NCBI RefSeq assembly: GCF_021202945.1
Contig: NZ_JAJOYR010000002.1
Location: forward strand, 795,825-859,824
From: Stenotrophomonas sp. SY1
GTDB taxonomy: Bacteria > Pseudomonadota > Gammaproteobacteria > Xanthomonadales > Xanthomonadaceae
Reading direction: 5' to 3'
DNA: 64,000 nt
Shown one piece after another: positions 36,046 to 44,552 of this stretch. Both the position numbers and the translations under genes were made by a program. Every line of letters begins with the position of its first letter. Positions within the stretch are counted from its first letter, which is position 1. Below the pieces are notes generated by a model that ran no database searches, had not been told where the DNA came from, and saw only the letters and a list, made by a program, of their open reading frames with translations.

Positions 36046-37311
36046 GTGAAGGAAAATTACTTTCACCATGACGACCCGCTGGCCGGGAAAGGTTTGCCAG
36101 CCGGGGGCTCATGGACGCCCGCAGCGCTGGCCGCGCAGGGCGCTTCGATTCTGGGCGAACAGATCAGCCTGCCGGTCGCCGTCCTGAGCGAACCGGCATT
36201 ACGCCACAACCTGGCGTGGATGCGACGTTTCACCGCTGCCTATGGCTGCCAGTTGGCGCCGCACGGCAAGACCACCATGAGCCCGGCGCTGTTCCAGATG
36301 CAGCTCGATGCCGGTGCCTGGGGCATCACCCTGGCCACCGCACCACAGACGATTGCCGCTTACGAACATGGCGTACGCCGGGTATTGCTTGCCAACCAGC
36401 TGGTCGGCAAGGGCAACTTCGAACTGATTGCCGAACTGCAGGCAAGCGACGCCGATTTCTGGTTTGCCTGCGTGGTGGATTCGGCCGACAACGTTGCGGC
36501 ATTGGGCCGGCACTTCGCCGCACGCGGGCAGTGCATCAAGGTGCTGCTGGAAATCGGCGCGGCCGGCGGCCGTACCGGCGTGCGCGATGAAGCCCAGGCG
36601 CGCGCGGTGCTGGACGAAATCGCCCGCTGGCCGGATTCCGTCGCCCTGGTTGGCGTGGAAGTCTATGAAGGCGTGGCCAAGGATGAAGCCGGCGTGCGTG
36701 CGGTGCTGCAGCGCAGCTTGGTGCAATGGCAGGCCATCCATGCAGCGGGTGGATTCGCGCAGTTGCCGGCCATCCTCACCGGCGCCGGCTCGGCCTGGTT
36801 CGACGTGGTGGCCGAGGAATTCTCAGCATTGGCCGGCAACACCGACGCGCAGGTCGTACTGCGCCCCGGCTGCTACCTCACCCACGATGTCGGCATCTAC
36901 CGCCAGGCTGCCGAACGCATCCACGCCAGCAACCCGGTGGCGCGTGAGATGGGCAGCAGCCTGCAACCGGCGCTGCGCTTGTGGGCCTACGTACAATCGC
37001 TGCCCGAAAGCGGCAAGGCCATCGTTGCATTGGGCAAGCGTGATGCCGCGTTCGACGCCGGCTTCCCGGTTCCGGCGCTGCACTTCCGCGCCGGCAACAA
37101 AACGCCAGCAGCGACGCCGGCGCACTGGAAGGTCAGCGCGATGATGGACCAGCACGCGTTCCTGGATGTGCGCGACGGCGATGACCTGCGCGTGGGCGAC
37201 CTGCTCTGCTTCGACATCTCCCACCCCTGCCTGACTTTCGACAAATGGCGCCACCTGCTGGTGGTTGATGACGCCCAGCGCGTCATCGGTGCTGTTTCCA
37301 CGCAGTTCTGA
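36046..37311 (+). CDS. D-amino-acid deaminase/aldolase-like PLP enzyme (DSD1 family)
   Basis: A fold-type III PLP enzyme (421 residues) of the D-serine dehydratase/D-threonine aldolase-like family. An alanine-racemase-like barrel has the PLP lysine in LAPHGKTTMSP. The C-terminal domain has the metal-binding His and Cys seen in DSD1-type enzymes (DQHAFL and SHPCLTFDKW). It probably eliminates ammonia from, or cleaves, a D-amino acid. The GTG at 36046 gives the N-terminus; AGG lies nine bases upstream. It is the first gene of a run with a GntP permease, RpiR regulator, D-aminoacylase and RidA-like protein, which supports a D-amino-acid role. The exact substrate is not determined. Confidence 0.85.
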   Translation: MKENYFHHDDPLAGKGLPAGGSWTPAALAAQGASILGEQISLPVAVLSEPALRHNLAWMRRFTAAYGCQLAPHGKTTMSPALFQMQLDAGAWGITLATAPQTIAAYEHGVRRVLLANQLVGKGNFELIAELQASDADFWFACVVDSADNVAALGRHFAARGQCIKVLLEIGAAGGRTGVRDEAQARAVLDEIARWPDSVALVGVEVYEGVAKDEAGVRAVLQRSLVQWQAIHAAGGFAQLPAILTGAGSAWFDVVAEEFSALAGNTDAQVVLRPGCYLTHDVGIYRQAAERIHASNPVAREMGSSLQPALRLWAYVQSLPESGKAIVALGKRDAAFDAGFPVPALHFRAGNKTPAATPAHWKVSAMMDQHAFLDVRDGDDLRVGDLLCFDISHPCLTFDKWRHLLVVDDAQRVIGAVSTQF

Positions 37312-37334
37312 CCCAACCCAACGGGCCTGTACGC

Positions 37335-38690
37335 ATGACCGACGGAAACCTGCTGTTGATCTACGCCGTACTGTCGATCCTGGCACTGATCGTGCTGATC
37401 GCCAGGTTCCGCCTCAATCCCTTCATCAGCGTCACCCTGGTTTCGGTCGGGCTTGCCCTGCTGGCCGGCATGCCCGCGCCGGAAATCCTGCCGGCCTACG
37501 AGCAGGGCGTGGGCAAGACGCTCGGGCATATCGCGCTGATCGTGGCGCTGGGCACCATGCTCGGCAAGATGATGGCCGAGTCCGGTGGTGCCGAGCGCAT
37601 CGCCCGCACCCTGATCGCGCGCTTCGGGCCGAAGAACGTGCATTGGGCGATGATGCTGATCGCCTTCTGCATCGGCCTGCCGATCTTCTTCGAAGTCGGC
37701 TTCGTGCTGTTGATCCCGATCGCGCTCAACGTCGCCCGTCGCACCGGCGTACCGCTGTTGCTGGTCGGCCTGCCGATGGTGGCCGGCCTGTCGGTGGTGC
37801 ATGGACTGGTGCCACCGCATCCGGCGGCGATGCTGGCAGTCAGCGCGTATGGCGCCGACGTCGGCCGCACCGTGTTCTATGCCTTGCTGGTCGGCCTGCC
37901 CACCGCGGCGCTGGCCGGACCGGTGTTCGCCAAGTTCGTCGCGCCACGGGTGAAGTTGCCGGCGCACAACCCAATGGAAGCCGCTCTGCTGGATGAAGGC
38001 CACAGCCGCATTCCCGATGAGCAGTTGCCCGGCTTCGGCATCACCATCGCCACGCTGTTGTTGCCGGTGGTGCTGATGCTGCTGGGCGGCTGGGCCGACC
38101 AGATCGCCACGCCCGGCTCCTCGCTCAACCACAGCCTACGTTTCATCGGCCACTCGGTGGTGGCACTGCTGCTGGCCACGCTGATGAGCTTCATCACCCT
38201 GGGCCTGATGCGCGGCTTCAGCCGCGAGCAGATCCTCAAGTTCACCCAGGAATGTCTGGCCCCGACCGCCGCGATCACACTGCTGGTCGGTGCCGGTGGC
38301 GGCCTCAACGGCATCCTCGTGCACACCGGCGTAGCCGGCGAGATCATCGGCCTGTCGCAGCGCTTTGAACTGTCGCCGCTGCTGATGGGCTGGACCATGG
38401 CCGCGTTGATGCGCATCGCCACCGGCTCGGCCACGGTGGCGATGACCACCGCCTCGGGCATCGTCGCCCCGATCGCCGCGGCGATGGGCTACGCCCACCC
38501 GGAGCTGCTGGTGCTGGCCACCGGCGCCGGTTCGGTGGTGCTTTCGCACGTCAATGACGGCGGCTTCTGGCTGGTCAAGGAATACTTCAACATGAGCGTG
38601 GCCCAGACCTTCAAGACCTGGACCGTGCTCGAAACCCTCATCTCCGTCATCGCCCTGCTGCTGGTGATGGCACTTTCCACGGCGCTCTGA
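37335..38690 (+). CDS. GntP-family permease
   Basis: A 451-residue inner-membrane permease with about 12-14 hydrophobic helices, of the gluconate:H+ symporter (GntP) family. Typical blocks are VALGTMLGKMMAESGGAERIA, FEVGFVLLIPIALNVAR, VVHGLVPPHPAAM and the C-terminal SHVNDGGFWLVKEYF. GntP members carry gluconate and other hydroxy or amino acids, including D-serine (DsdX). Here it is enclosed by D-amino-acid genes, so a D-amino acid or N-acyl derivative is the better guess than gluconate. It starts 23 bp after the PLP enzyme and ends two bases before the RpiR gene. Confidence 0.9.
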   Translation: MTDGNLLLIYAVLSILALIVLIARFRLNPFISVTLVSVGLALLAGMPAPEILPAYEQGVGKTLGHIALIVALGTMLGKMMAESGGAERIARTLIARFGPKNVHWAMMLIAFCIGLPIFFEVGFVLLIPIALNVARRTGVPLLLVGLPMVAGLSVVHGLVPPHPAAMLAVSAYGADVGRTVFYALLVGLPTAALAGPVFAKFVAPRVKLPAHNPMEAALLDEGHSRIPDEQLPGFGITIATLLLPVVLMLLGGWADQIATPGSSLNHSLRFIGHSVVALLLATLMSFITLGLMRGFSREQILKFTQECLAPTAAITLLVGAGGGLNGILVHTGVAGEIIGLSQRFELSPLLMGWTMAALMRIATGSATVAMTTASGIVAPIAAAMGYAHPELLVLATGAGSVVLSHVNDGGFWLVKEYFNMSVAQTFKTWTVLETLISVIALLLVMALSTAL

Positions 38691-38692
38691 CC

Positions 38693-39568
38693 ATGTCCCA
38701 GAACACGTTCGATATCGTCTATGAACTGCGCCAACGGCAACACGAATTCAGCCCGGTGGAGGCGCGCATCGCCGCGGCCATCCTGGCTGACGTGGATGCC
38801 GCCGCCCAGTACGGCGTGAGCGAGCTGGCCGATCGCGCCGAAGTCAGTGCCGCAGCCATCTCGCGCTTCGCCAAGGCACTGGGCTGCGAGCACGTGCGCG
38901 AACTACGCGCACGACTGGCCTCGGCCAGCGCGGTGGGCAAGCGCTTCCTTGAACAACAGAACGCACCGCCGGTATCGGCGCTGTATGCGCAGATCTGCGA
39001 TGACATCCAGGAAAGCCTTCGCCACAACATCGCCAACCTCAAGGAAGACGTGGTGCAGGGCCTGGCCGAAGCGCTGTGCAGCGCGCGGATGATCCACATC
39101 TTCGGCCTGGGCGGCTGCTCCACGGTGTTCGCACAGGAAATGCAGAGCCGGCTGGTGCGCTTCGGCCGCCCGGTGGCCGCCTGCAGCGACGCCTTGATGA
39201 TGAAGATCATCGCCGCCACGCTCGGCCCCGACGACCTGGTGCTGGCGTTGTCGGTCAGCGGCATCACCCCGGAGATCGTCTCGGCGGTGGACATCGCACG
39301 CACCTACGGCGCGCGTGTGGGCGCCATCACCCAGACCAACACCGCACTGGCCGAGCGCAGCGACTGGCTGCTGCCGATCCAGATCGAGGAAACCGACTTC
39401 GTGTTCAAGCCCTCCGCGTCGCGCTACGCAATGATGCTGGCCATCGACGTGCTGTCCACCACCACCGCGCTCAACAGCGCCAACGCCAACCACGAGCACC
39501 TGCGCCGCATCAAGCTGGCGCTGGACCGTCACCGCGGCGGTGACTCGCGCCTGCCATTGGGTGACTGA
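38693..39568 (+). CDS. RpiR-family transcriptional regulator
   Basis: A 291-residue regulator. The N-terminal RpiR helix-turn-helix (YGVSELADRAEVSAAAISRFAKALGCEHVRELR) is at about 42-75. The C-terminal SIS sugar-isomerase domain starts near 130 (ARMIHIFGLGGCSTVFAQEM, LALSVSGITPEIVSAVDIAR). SIS domains usually bind phosphosugars, but related regulators control amino-acid and amino-sugar pathways. It is embedded in the operon, with two bases after the permease and a four-base gap to the D-aminoacylase, so it is probably a local regulator of the cluster. Confidence 0.92.
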   Translation: MSQNTFDIVYELRQRQHEFSPVEARIAAAILADVDAAAQYGVSELADRAEVSAAAISRFAKALGCEHVRELRARLASASAVGKRFLEQQNAPPVSALYAQICDDIQESLRHNIANLKEDVVQGLAEALCSARMIHIFGLGGCSTVFAQEMQSRLVRFGRPVAACSDALMMKIIAATLGPDDLVLALSVSGITPEIVSAVDIARTYGARVGAITQTNTALAERSDWLLPIQIEETDFVFKPSASRYAMMLAIDVLSTTTALNSANANHEHLRRIKLALDRHRGGDSRLPLGD

Positions 39569-39572
39569 TTCC

Positions 39573-41009
39573 ATGCATGACGTACTGATCCGCAACGCGT
39601 TGGTCTACGACGGCGATGACCAGCCCGGCGTGCATGCCGACGTGGCCATCAGCGGCGGTCGCATCGTCGCCATCGGCCAGCTCCATGGCCAAGCCAACGC
39701 CGAGTTCGACGCAGCCGGGCTTGCGCTCGCGCCGGGCTTCATCGACGTACATACCCACGACGACATGGAAGTGCTGCGCAACCCGAGCATGGTCAGCAAG
39801 CTGTCGCAGGGCGTGACCACCGTGGTGGTTGGCAACTGCGGCATCAGCGCCAGCCCGGTGCGCATCCATGGCGAAGTACCGGACCCGATGAACCTGCTGG
39901 GCGACGCCGGTGACTTCCGTTACCCCGACTTCGCCAGTTACCGCGACGCGGTGCAGCGCGCGCAGCCGGCGGTGAACGTTGCCGCGCTCGTCGGCCACAC
40001 CGCACTGCGCCAGAACCACATGGATCGGCTCGACCGCGCTGCCAGCGCAGCGGAAATCACCGCCATGCGCGCGCAGTTGCGGCAAAGCCTGGAACAGGGC
40101 GCGCTGGGCTTGAGCAGCGGCCTGGCCTATGGCTCGGCGTTCAATGCGCCCTCCGAGGAGGTGCAGCAACTGGCGCTGGAACTGCCCGATGGCGGCTTGT
40201 ACGCCACTCACCTGCGCGATGAATTCGGCGGCATTCTCGGCGCGATGCAGGAAGCCTTCGACGCCGCACGTGGGCCTAACGCCGCCGTGCGGGTATCGCA
40301 CCTGAAGTGCGCCGGCATCGACAACTGGGGCCGCAGCCGTGAAGTGCTGGACTTCCTCCAGGCCACCTCGGCCGAGCAGGACGTCGCCTGCGACTGCTAT
40401 CCCTACGCGGCCAGCGCCTCCACGTTGGACCTGAAGCAGGTCACCGATGCCTACGACATCCTGATCACCTGGTCCGAAGCCGAACCGGCACAGGGCGGCC
40501 GGCTGCTGGCCGACATCGCCGCCGACTGGAATCTGCCGCTGCTGGACGCCGCCGTGCGCCTGCAACCGGCCGGTGCCGTCTACCACTGCATGGACGAAGC
40601 TGACGTACGACGCATCCTCAGCCATCCGCTGACGATGATCGGCTCGGACGGACTGCCGCGCGATCCGCGCCCGCATCCACGCCTGTGGGGCACATTCCCG
40701 CGCGTGCTGGGGCATTACGCGCGCGATGAGCAGTTGTTCCCGCTGCACACGGCCATCCACAAGATGACCGGCCTGCCCGCGTCCCGTTTTGCGATGGGCG
40801 CGCGTGGCCGCATCCGCACCGGCTGGTGGGCGGACCTGGTGCTGTTCGACCCGGCGCGCGTGCGCGACACCGCCAGCTTCCACGATCCGATCCGCGCCGC
40901 CGAAGGCATCGAAGCGGTGTGGGTCAACGGCCAGCTCGCCTACGACGGTGAGCAGGTGATCAGCCGCCCGGGACGTTTCATCCGTCCCGAAGCCCCACCG
41001 TCGAAGTGA
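39573..41009 (+). CDS. N-acyl-D-amino-acid deacylase (D-aminoacylase)
   Basis: A 478-residue amidohydrolase-superfamily enzyme that removes acyl groups from N-acyl-D-amino acids. The metal site begins with FIDVHTHDD (His60, His62), the bridging or ligand Cys is in VVGNCGIS (Cys89), and further ligands are in YATHLRDE, VSHLKCAG and the C-terminal SDGLPRDPRPHPRLWGTFPRVLG block that is diagnostic for D-aminoacylases. The ATG at 39573 follows the RpiR stop by four bases. Its presence explains the D-specific theme of the cluster: it would release D-amino acids for the PLP enzyme upstream or the FAD oxidoreductase further downstream. Confidence 0.93.
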   Translation: MHDVLIRNALVYDGDDQPGVHADVAISGGRIVAIGQLHGQANAEFDAAGLALAPGFIDVHTHDDMEVLRNPSMVSKLSQGVTTVVVGNCGISASPVRIHGEVPDPMNLLGDAGDFRYPDFASYRDAVQRAQPAVNVAALVGHTALRQNHMDRLDRAASAAEITAMRAQLRQSLEQGALGLSSGLAYGSAFNAPSEEVQQLALELPDGGLYATHLRDEFGGILGAMQEAFDAARGPNAAVRVSHLKCAGIDNWGRSREVLDFLQATSAEQDVACDCYPYAASASTLDLKQVTDAYDILITWSEAEPAQGGRLLADIAADWNLPLLDAAVRLQPAGAVYHCMDEADVRRILSHPLTMIGSDGLPRDPRPHPRLWGTFPRVLGHYARDEQLFPLHTAIHKMTGLPASRFAMGARGRIRTGWWADLVLFDPARVRDTASFHDPIRAAEGIEAVWVNGQLAYDGEQVISRPGRFIRPEAPPSK

Positions 41010-41040
41010 TCTCCATCCGCAACAATCCATAGGAATCCCA

Positions 41041-41439
41041 ATGAGTGACATCAAGCGCTATGGCGCCGAAGGCGGCGTCGGCCAGGGCAAGCAACACATG
41101 CCATTCTCCCGTGCTGTCCAAGCCGACGGCTGGCTGTACGTGTCCGGCCAGGTGCCGATACGCAATGGCGAACTGGTCGGCGGCACCGTCACCGAGCAGT
41201 CGCACGTGGCCATCGGCAACGTGCTGGAAATCCTCGCCGAAGCCGGCTACGGCCCGGAGCACGTCGTGCGCTGCGGCGTGTGGCTGGACGACGCCCGCGA
41301 TTTCTACGCCTTCAACGGCGTGTTCAAACACTACTTCGGCGAACACCCGCCGGCCCGCGCCTGCGTGGAGAACCGGATGGTGGTGGATTGCAAGGTGGAA
41401 GTGGACTGCGTCGCCTACAAGCGCCCGCAGCGGGACTGA
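41041..41439 (+). CDS. RidA-family (YjgF/UK114) protein
   Basis: A 132-residue Rid protein, probably a 2-imino/enamino acid deaminase. It keeps SGQVPIRNGELVGG, an alternating core, and the C-terminal PARACVENRMVVDCKVEVDCVA containing the arginine that contacts the substrate carboxylate. Such proteins clear reactive enamine or imine intermediates released by PLP enzymes and by FAD D-amino-acid oxidoreductases, both of which are encoded in this cluster. AGGAATCCC precedes the ATG. It is the last gene of the tight run; repeats follow. Confidence 0.92.
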   Translation: MSDIKRYGAEGGVGQGKQHMPFSRAVQADGWLYVSGQVPIRNGELVGGTVTEQSHVAIGNVLEILAEAGYGPEHVVRCGVWLDDARDFYAFNGVFKHYFGEHPPARACVENRMVVDCKVEVDCVAYKRPQRD

Positions 41440-41457
41440 GCGCCGCAACGCTCTTTT

Positions 41458-41623
41458 GTAGGAGCGGCGTAAGCCGCGAGGCAAGCCAGGTACCCGACGA
41501 CGCACCGCATGCAATTGCAGGCCTACCCGCAGCGGCTGCATCGCCGGCTTCGCGGCTTACGCCGCTCCTACAAACAAGCGCTCGCACTGGCTTCAGCAAC
41601 CTCGTAGGAGCGACCTTGGTCGC
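41458..41623. repeat. REP cluster after the RidA-like gene
   Basis: GTAGGAGCGGCGTAAGCCGCGA (41458-41479) faces an inverted copy at 41549-41571. A third REP, GTAGGAGCGACCTTGGTCGC, is at 41604-41623. The rest of the 556-bp gap up to gltS holds no supported gene; the promoter for gltS must lie in its last part. Confidence 0.85.
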
Positions 41624-41995
41624 TAGGCTGGCAATCCAGCGGCCCAAGGGAAAACCTGCAATTGCAGCACCCGTGATGGCAGGCACGCCGCCAGCGGAAA
41701 GCTGGCCAGCTTCACGCCGGACGCCGCTTCGACGCACGGCAGTGGCCACACGGCGGCCGGCGGCGGTCAACCCAAAAGTCAGCGCAAATGCCCGGATCGG
41801 CAAACCCATGGCGGCCTGACAGACCGCCTTTGATCCCCCGGAACGCCGCCAATACATCGTATTCAGGCGCCCGCGCCGCTGAAATCGCCCCGGCTCAGCC
41901 GGCGTCTGCTGCGCTGCAACCACAGCAACCCGCTATTGATATTGTCCGGCGACCCCGACACAGTCCCTCTCCCGCTGGTTGAGGTGCCCGCTCCA

Positions 41996-43201
41996 ATGAT
42001 CCAACTTGATGCCGTGCAGACGGTGGCCTTCGCCGGCCTGACCCTGTTCGCTGGCTACGCGCTGTGCCGCGCCATTCCCCTGTTCCGCCGCTACAACCTG
42101 CCTGAGCCGGTTGTCGGCGGGCTGCTGGTCGCGCTGGCAGTGTGGTGGGCGCATGGCCAGCAGACCACGCTGTTCCAGCTCGACACCACGCTCAAGACCC
42201 CGCTGATGGTGGCCTTCTTCACTACGCTGGGCATCAACGCCAGCGTGCGGTTGCTGCGCGTCAGCGGCAAGCAGGTGATGTTGTTCCTGCTGATCGGCAG
42301 CCTGTTCGCGGTGCTGCAGAACCTGATCGGCATCAGCGTGGCCAAGCTGTTCGGCCTGAACCCGATGTTCGGCGTACTGGCAGGCTCGGCCACGCTGACC
42401 GGTGGCCCGGCCACCGGTCTGGCATTCGCGCCGCATTTCGAGGCGGCCGGCCTGGTCGGCGCCGAGAGCCTGGCGGTCACCGCCGCGATGGCCGGCATCA
42501 TCTGCGGCGGCCTGGTCGGCGGCCCGGTAATCACGGTGCTGATGCAGCGCTTCAAGGTGCAACACCCGAACAGGAAGGTGACCGAGGCCGAGCAGTTGGC
42601 CGAGGAATCGGTGGTGGTGCGCTACCCCAACGAATCAGCGCGCGAGTTCGACGCACTCAAGAGCATCGTCGTGCTGCTGATGGCGATGTGGCTGGGCGTG
42701 TGGGTCGGCAAGGGGTTTGAAGGCATCGGCCTGACCCTGCCCACCTACATCGGCGCGATGCTGGTCGGCGCACTGATCCGCAACGTGGACGACTACACCG
42801 GCTGGATCAAGCTGTCGGTGCCGACCACAGACCTGATCGGCAACATCTGCCTTGCGCTGTTCCTGGCCATCGCATTGATGGACCTGAAACTGTGGGAGCT
42901 GGCCGGCATGGGCCTGCCGCTGCTGGTCAACCTGATCATCCAGGTCTCGGTGGTGGCGCTGTTTGCGGTGCCGATCTACCTGCTGATGGGCCGCGACTAC
43001 GACGCGGCGGTGATGGGCGGCGGCTTCATCGGCTTCATGCTCGGCACCACCGCCAATGCGATGGCGGTGATGCGCCGTCTGGCCCAGCGTTACGGGCCGG
43101 CGCCGCGTGCGTTCCTGGTGGCACCGCTGGTGGGCGCGTTCTTCATCGACTTCATCAACGCGCTGATCATCACCGGCTTCCTGAACTTCTGGCCGCACTG
43201 A
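41996..43201 (+). CDS. gltS: Sodium/glutamate symporter
   Basis: A Na+-dependent glutamate carrier of the inner membrane. At 401 residues it has the length of E. coli GltS. It shows the inverted-repeat design with two re-entrant loops rich in Gly/Ala (TLTGGPATGLAFAPHFEAAGL and GFIGFMLGTTANAMAVMRRLAQRYG). Also conserved are LPEPVVGGLLVALA, MVAFFTTLGINASVRLLR, SLALFLA-type helices and LVGAFFIDFINALIITGFL. The ATG at 41996 gives a start like E. coli's; an upstream in-frame ATG at 41936 is less likely. It precedes a D-amino-acid dehydrogenase-like gene by 86 bp. D-glutamate is a possible substrate in this setting, as GltS is known to take both enantiomers in E. coli. Confidence 0.93.
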   Translation: MIQLDAVQTVAFAGLTLFAGYALCRAIPLFRRYNLPEPVVGGLLVALAVWWAHGQQTTLFQLDTTLKTPLMVAFFTTLGINASVRLLRVSGKQVMLFLLIGSLFAVLQNLIGISVAKLFGLNPMFGVLAGSATLTGGPATGLAFAPHFEAAGLVGAESLAVTAAMAGIICGGLVGGPVITVLMQRFKVQHPNRKVTEAEQLAEESVVVRYPNESAREFDALKSIVVLLMAMWLGVWVGKGFEGIGLTLPTYIGAMLVGALIRNVDDYTGWIKLSVPTTDLIGNICLALFLAIALMDLKLWELAGMGLPLLVNLIIQVSVVALFAVPIYLLMGRDYDAAVMGGGFIGFMLGTTANAMAVMRRLAQRYGPAPRAFLVAPLVGAFFIDFINALIITGFLNFWPH

Positions 43202-43287
43202 GCGACTGATCCGTGCGCTGCAACCGCGCCATCGGCGCGGGGCAGCGCGACAATGCCTGACACCTTCCGCTGCGTGCCGTTTTCCCC

Positions 43288-44544
43288 ATGACTGCCATCG
43301 CACCAACCGTTGCTTCCACAGGCCCCGGCCCGACCCGGCATGACCTGGTCATCATCGGTGCCGGCGTGGTCGGCCTGGCCAGCGCCTACGCCGCCGCGCG
43401 GCGCGGCTGCTCGGTGCTGCTGGTGGACCGCAATGCCGGTCCGGCACTGGGCACGTCCTTCGCCAATGGCGCGCAGCTCAGCTACGCCTATACCGATGCG
43501 ATGGCCGGCCCGGCAACCTGGCGCCAGCTGCCGGAAATGGCATTCGGCCGCAACGGGCCCTTCCGCACGCGTTGGTCCGTCGACCCGGATTTCCTGCGCT
43601 GGGGCCTGGCCTTCCTGCGCCAGGCCAATGCGGCCAGCCTGCACAGCAACACCCTTGCCACCCTGGAGTTGGCGCTGGAGTCGCGCGCGGCCATGCAGGC
43701 GCTGCTGCAACGGCACCCGATCGATTTCCACCACCTGGTCTCCGGCAAGCTGCACCTGTATCCCACGGCCGAAGGCGTGCAGGGCGCAGCGGCGATGATC
43801 GCGCTCAAGCGTCCTTACGGCGTGCAGCAACGCCTTGTCGATGCCGCCGAAGCCCGGTCCATCGAGCCGGCATTGAGCGGTGCGTCGTGGCTCGCCGGCG
43901 GTGTGTATTCGCCGGACGAGGAAGCCGGCGATCCGCACCGCTTCAGCGAAAGCCTGCTGGACATCCTGCGACAGCAGTACGGCGTGCAGGCCAGCTTCAA
44001 TTTCGATACGCAGTCACTGCGCCGCCAGAACGGCCAATGGCAGTTGCAGGCACGCGACGGGCGCCAGCTGCAGGCCGCGCGCGTACTGGTCTGCGGTGGC
44101 ATCGACAGTGCCGAGCTGCTGCGCCCGACCGGCATGCGTGTGCCGGTGATGGCGATCAAGGGCTACTCGTTCACTGCACCGTGCGGGGCCAATGCACCGC
44201 GTGTCAGCATCACCGACACAAAACGCAAGCTGGTGTTCTGCCGGCTGGGTGAACACATCCGCGTGGCCGGCCTGGCCGATCTCAATGACTGGAACCCCAC
44301 GCCCGAGCCGGCGCGGTTGGCGCAGCTGGTGGCGATGGCCCGGGCGTCGTTGCCGGAGGCGGCCGATTACGACCACATCCAAAGCAGCTGGGCTGGCCTG
44401 CGCCCGGTGACGCCGTGGTCTTCGCCGATCATCCGCAACCTGGGCGACGGGCTGGGCTGCAACATCGGCCACGGCATGCTCGGCTGGACCCTGGCGATGG
44501 GCAGCGGCGAGCGCGCCGTCAGCCAGCTGCTCGATACGCTCTGA
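43288..44544 (+). CDS. FAD-dependent D-amino-acid dehydrogenase-like oxidoreductase
   Basis: A 418-residue DAO-family flavoprotein resembling DadA. The N-terminal dinucleotide fold is HDLVIIGAGVVGLASAYAAARRG, followed by SFANGAQLSYAYTDAMAGP, a DadA-like feature. The C-terminal FAD-binding end is LGCNIGHGMLGWTLAMGSG. It probably oxidises D-amino acids to 2-oxo acids, passing electrons to the respiratory chain. The start is the first ATG after the gltS gap; no clear ribosome site is seen. With gltS it forms a probable two-gene unit next to the D-aminoacylase cluster. The closest alternative is a related sarcosine or opine oxidase. Confidence 0.88.
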   Translation: MTAIAPTVASTGPGPTRHDLVIIGAGVVGLASAYAAARRGCSVLLVDRNAGPALGTSFANGAQLSYAYTDAMAGPATWRQLPEMAFGRNGPFRTRWSVDPDFLRWGLAFLRQANAASLHSNTLATLELALESRAAMQALLQRHPIDFHHLVSGKLHLYPTAEGVQGAAAMIALKRPYGVQQRLVDAAEARSIEPALSGASWLAGGVYSPDEEAGDPHRFSESLLDILRQQYGVQASFNFDTQSLRRQNGQWQLQARDGRQLQAARVLVCGGIDSAELLRPTGMRVPVMAIKGYSFTAPCGANAPRVSITDTKRKLVFCRLGEHIRVAGLADLNDWNPTPEPARLAQLVAMARASLPEAADYDHIQSSWAGLRPVTPWSSPIIRNLGDGLGCNIGHGMLGWTLAMGSGERAVSQLLDTL

Positions 44545-44552
44545 GCGGCCGA

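Noticed and set aside
41624-41995. Possible gene fragments between the RidA-like gene and gltS
   Set aside because: The frames overlap REP elements and show no conserved motif on either strand.
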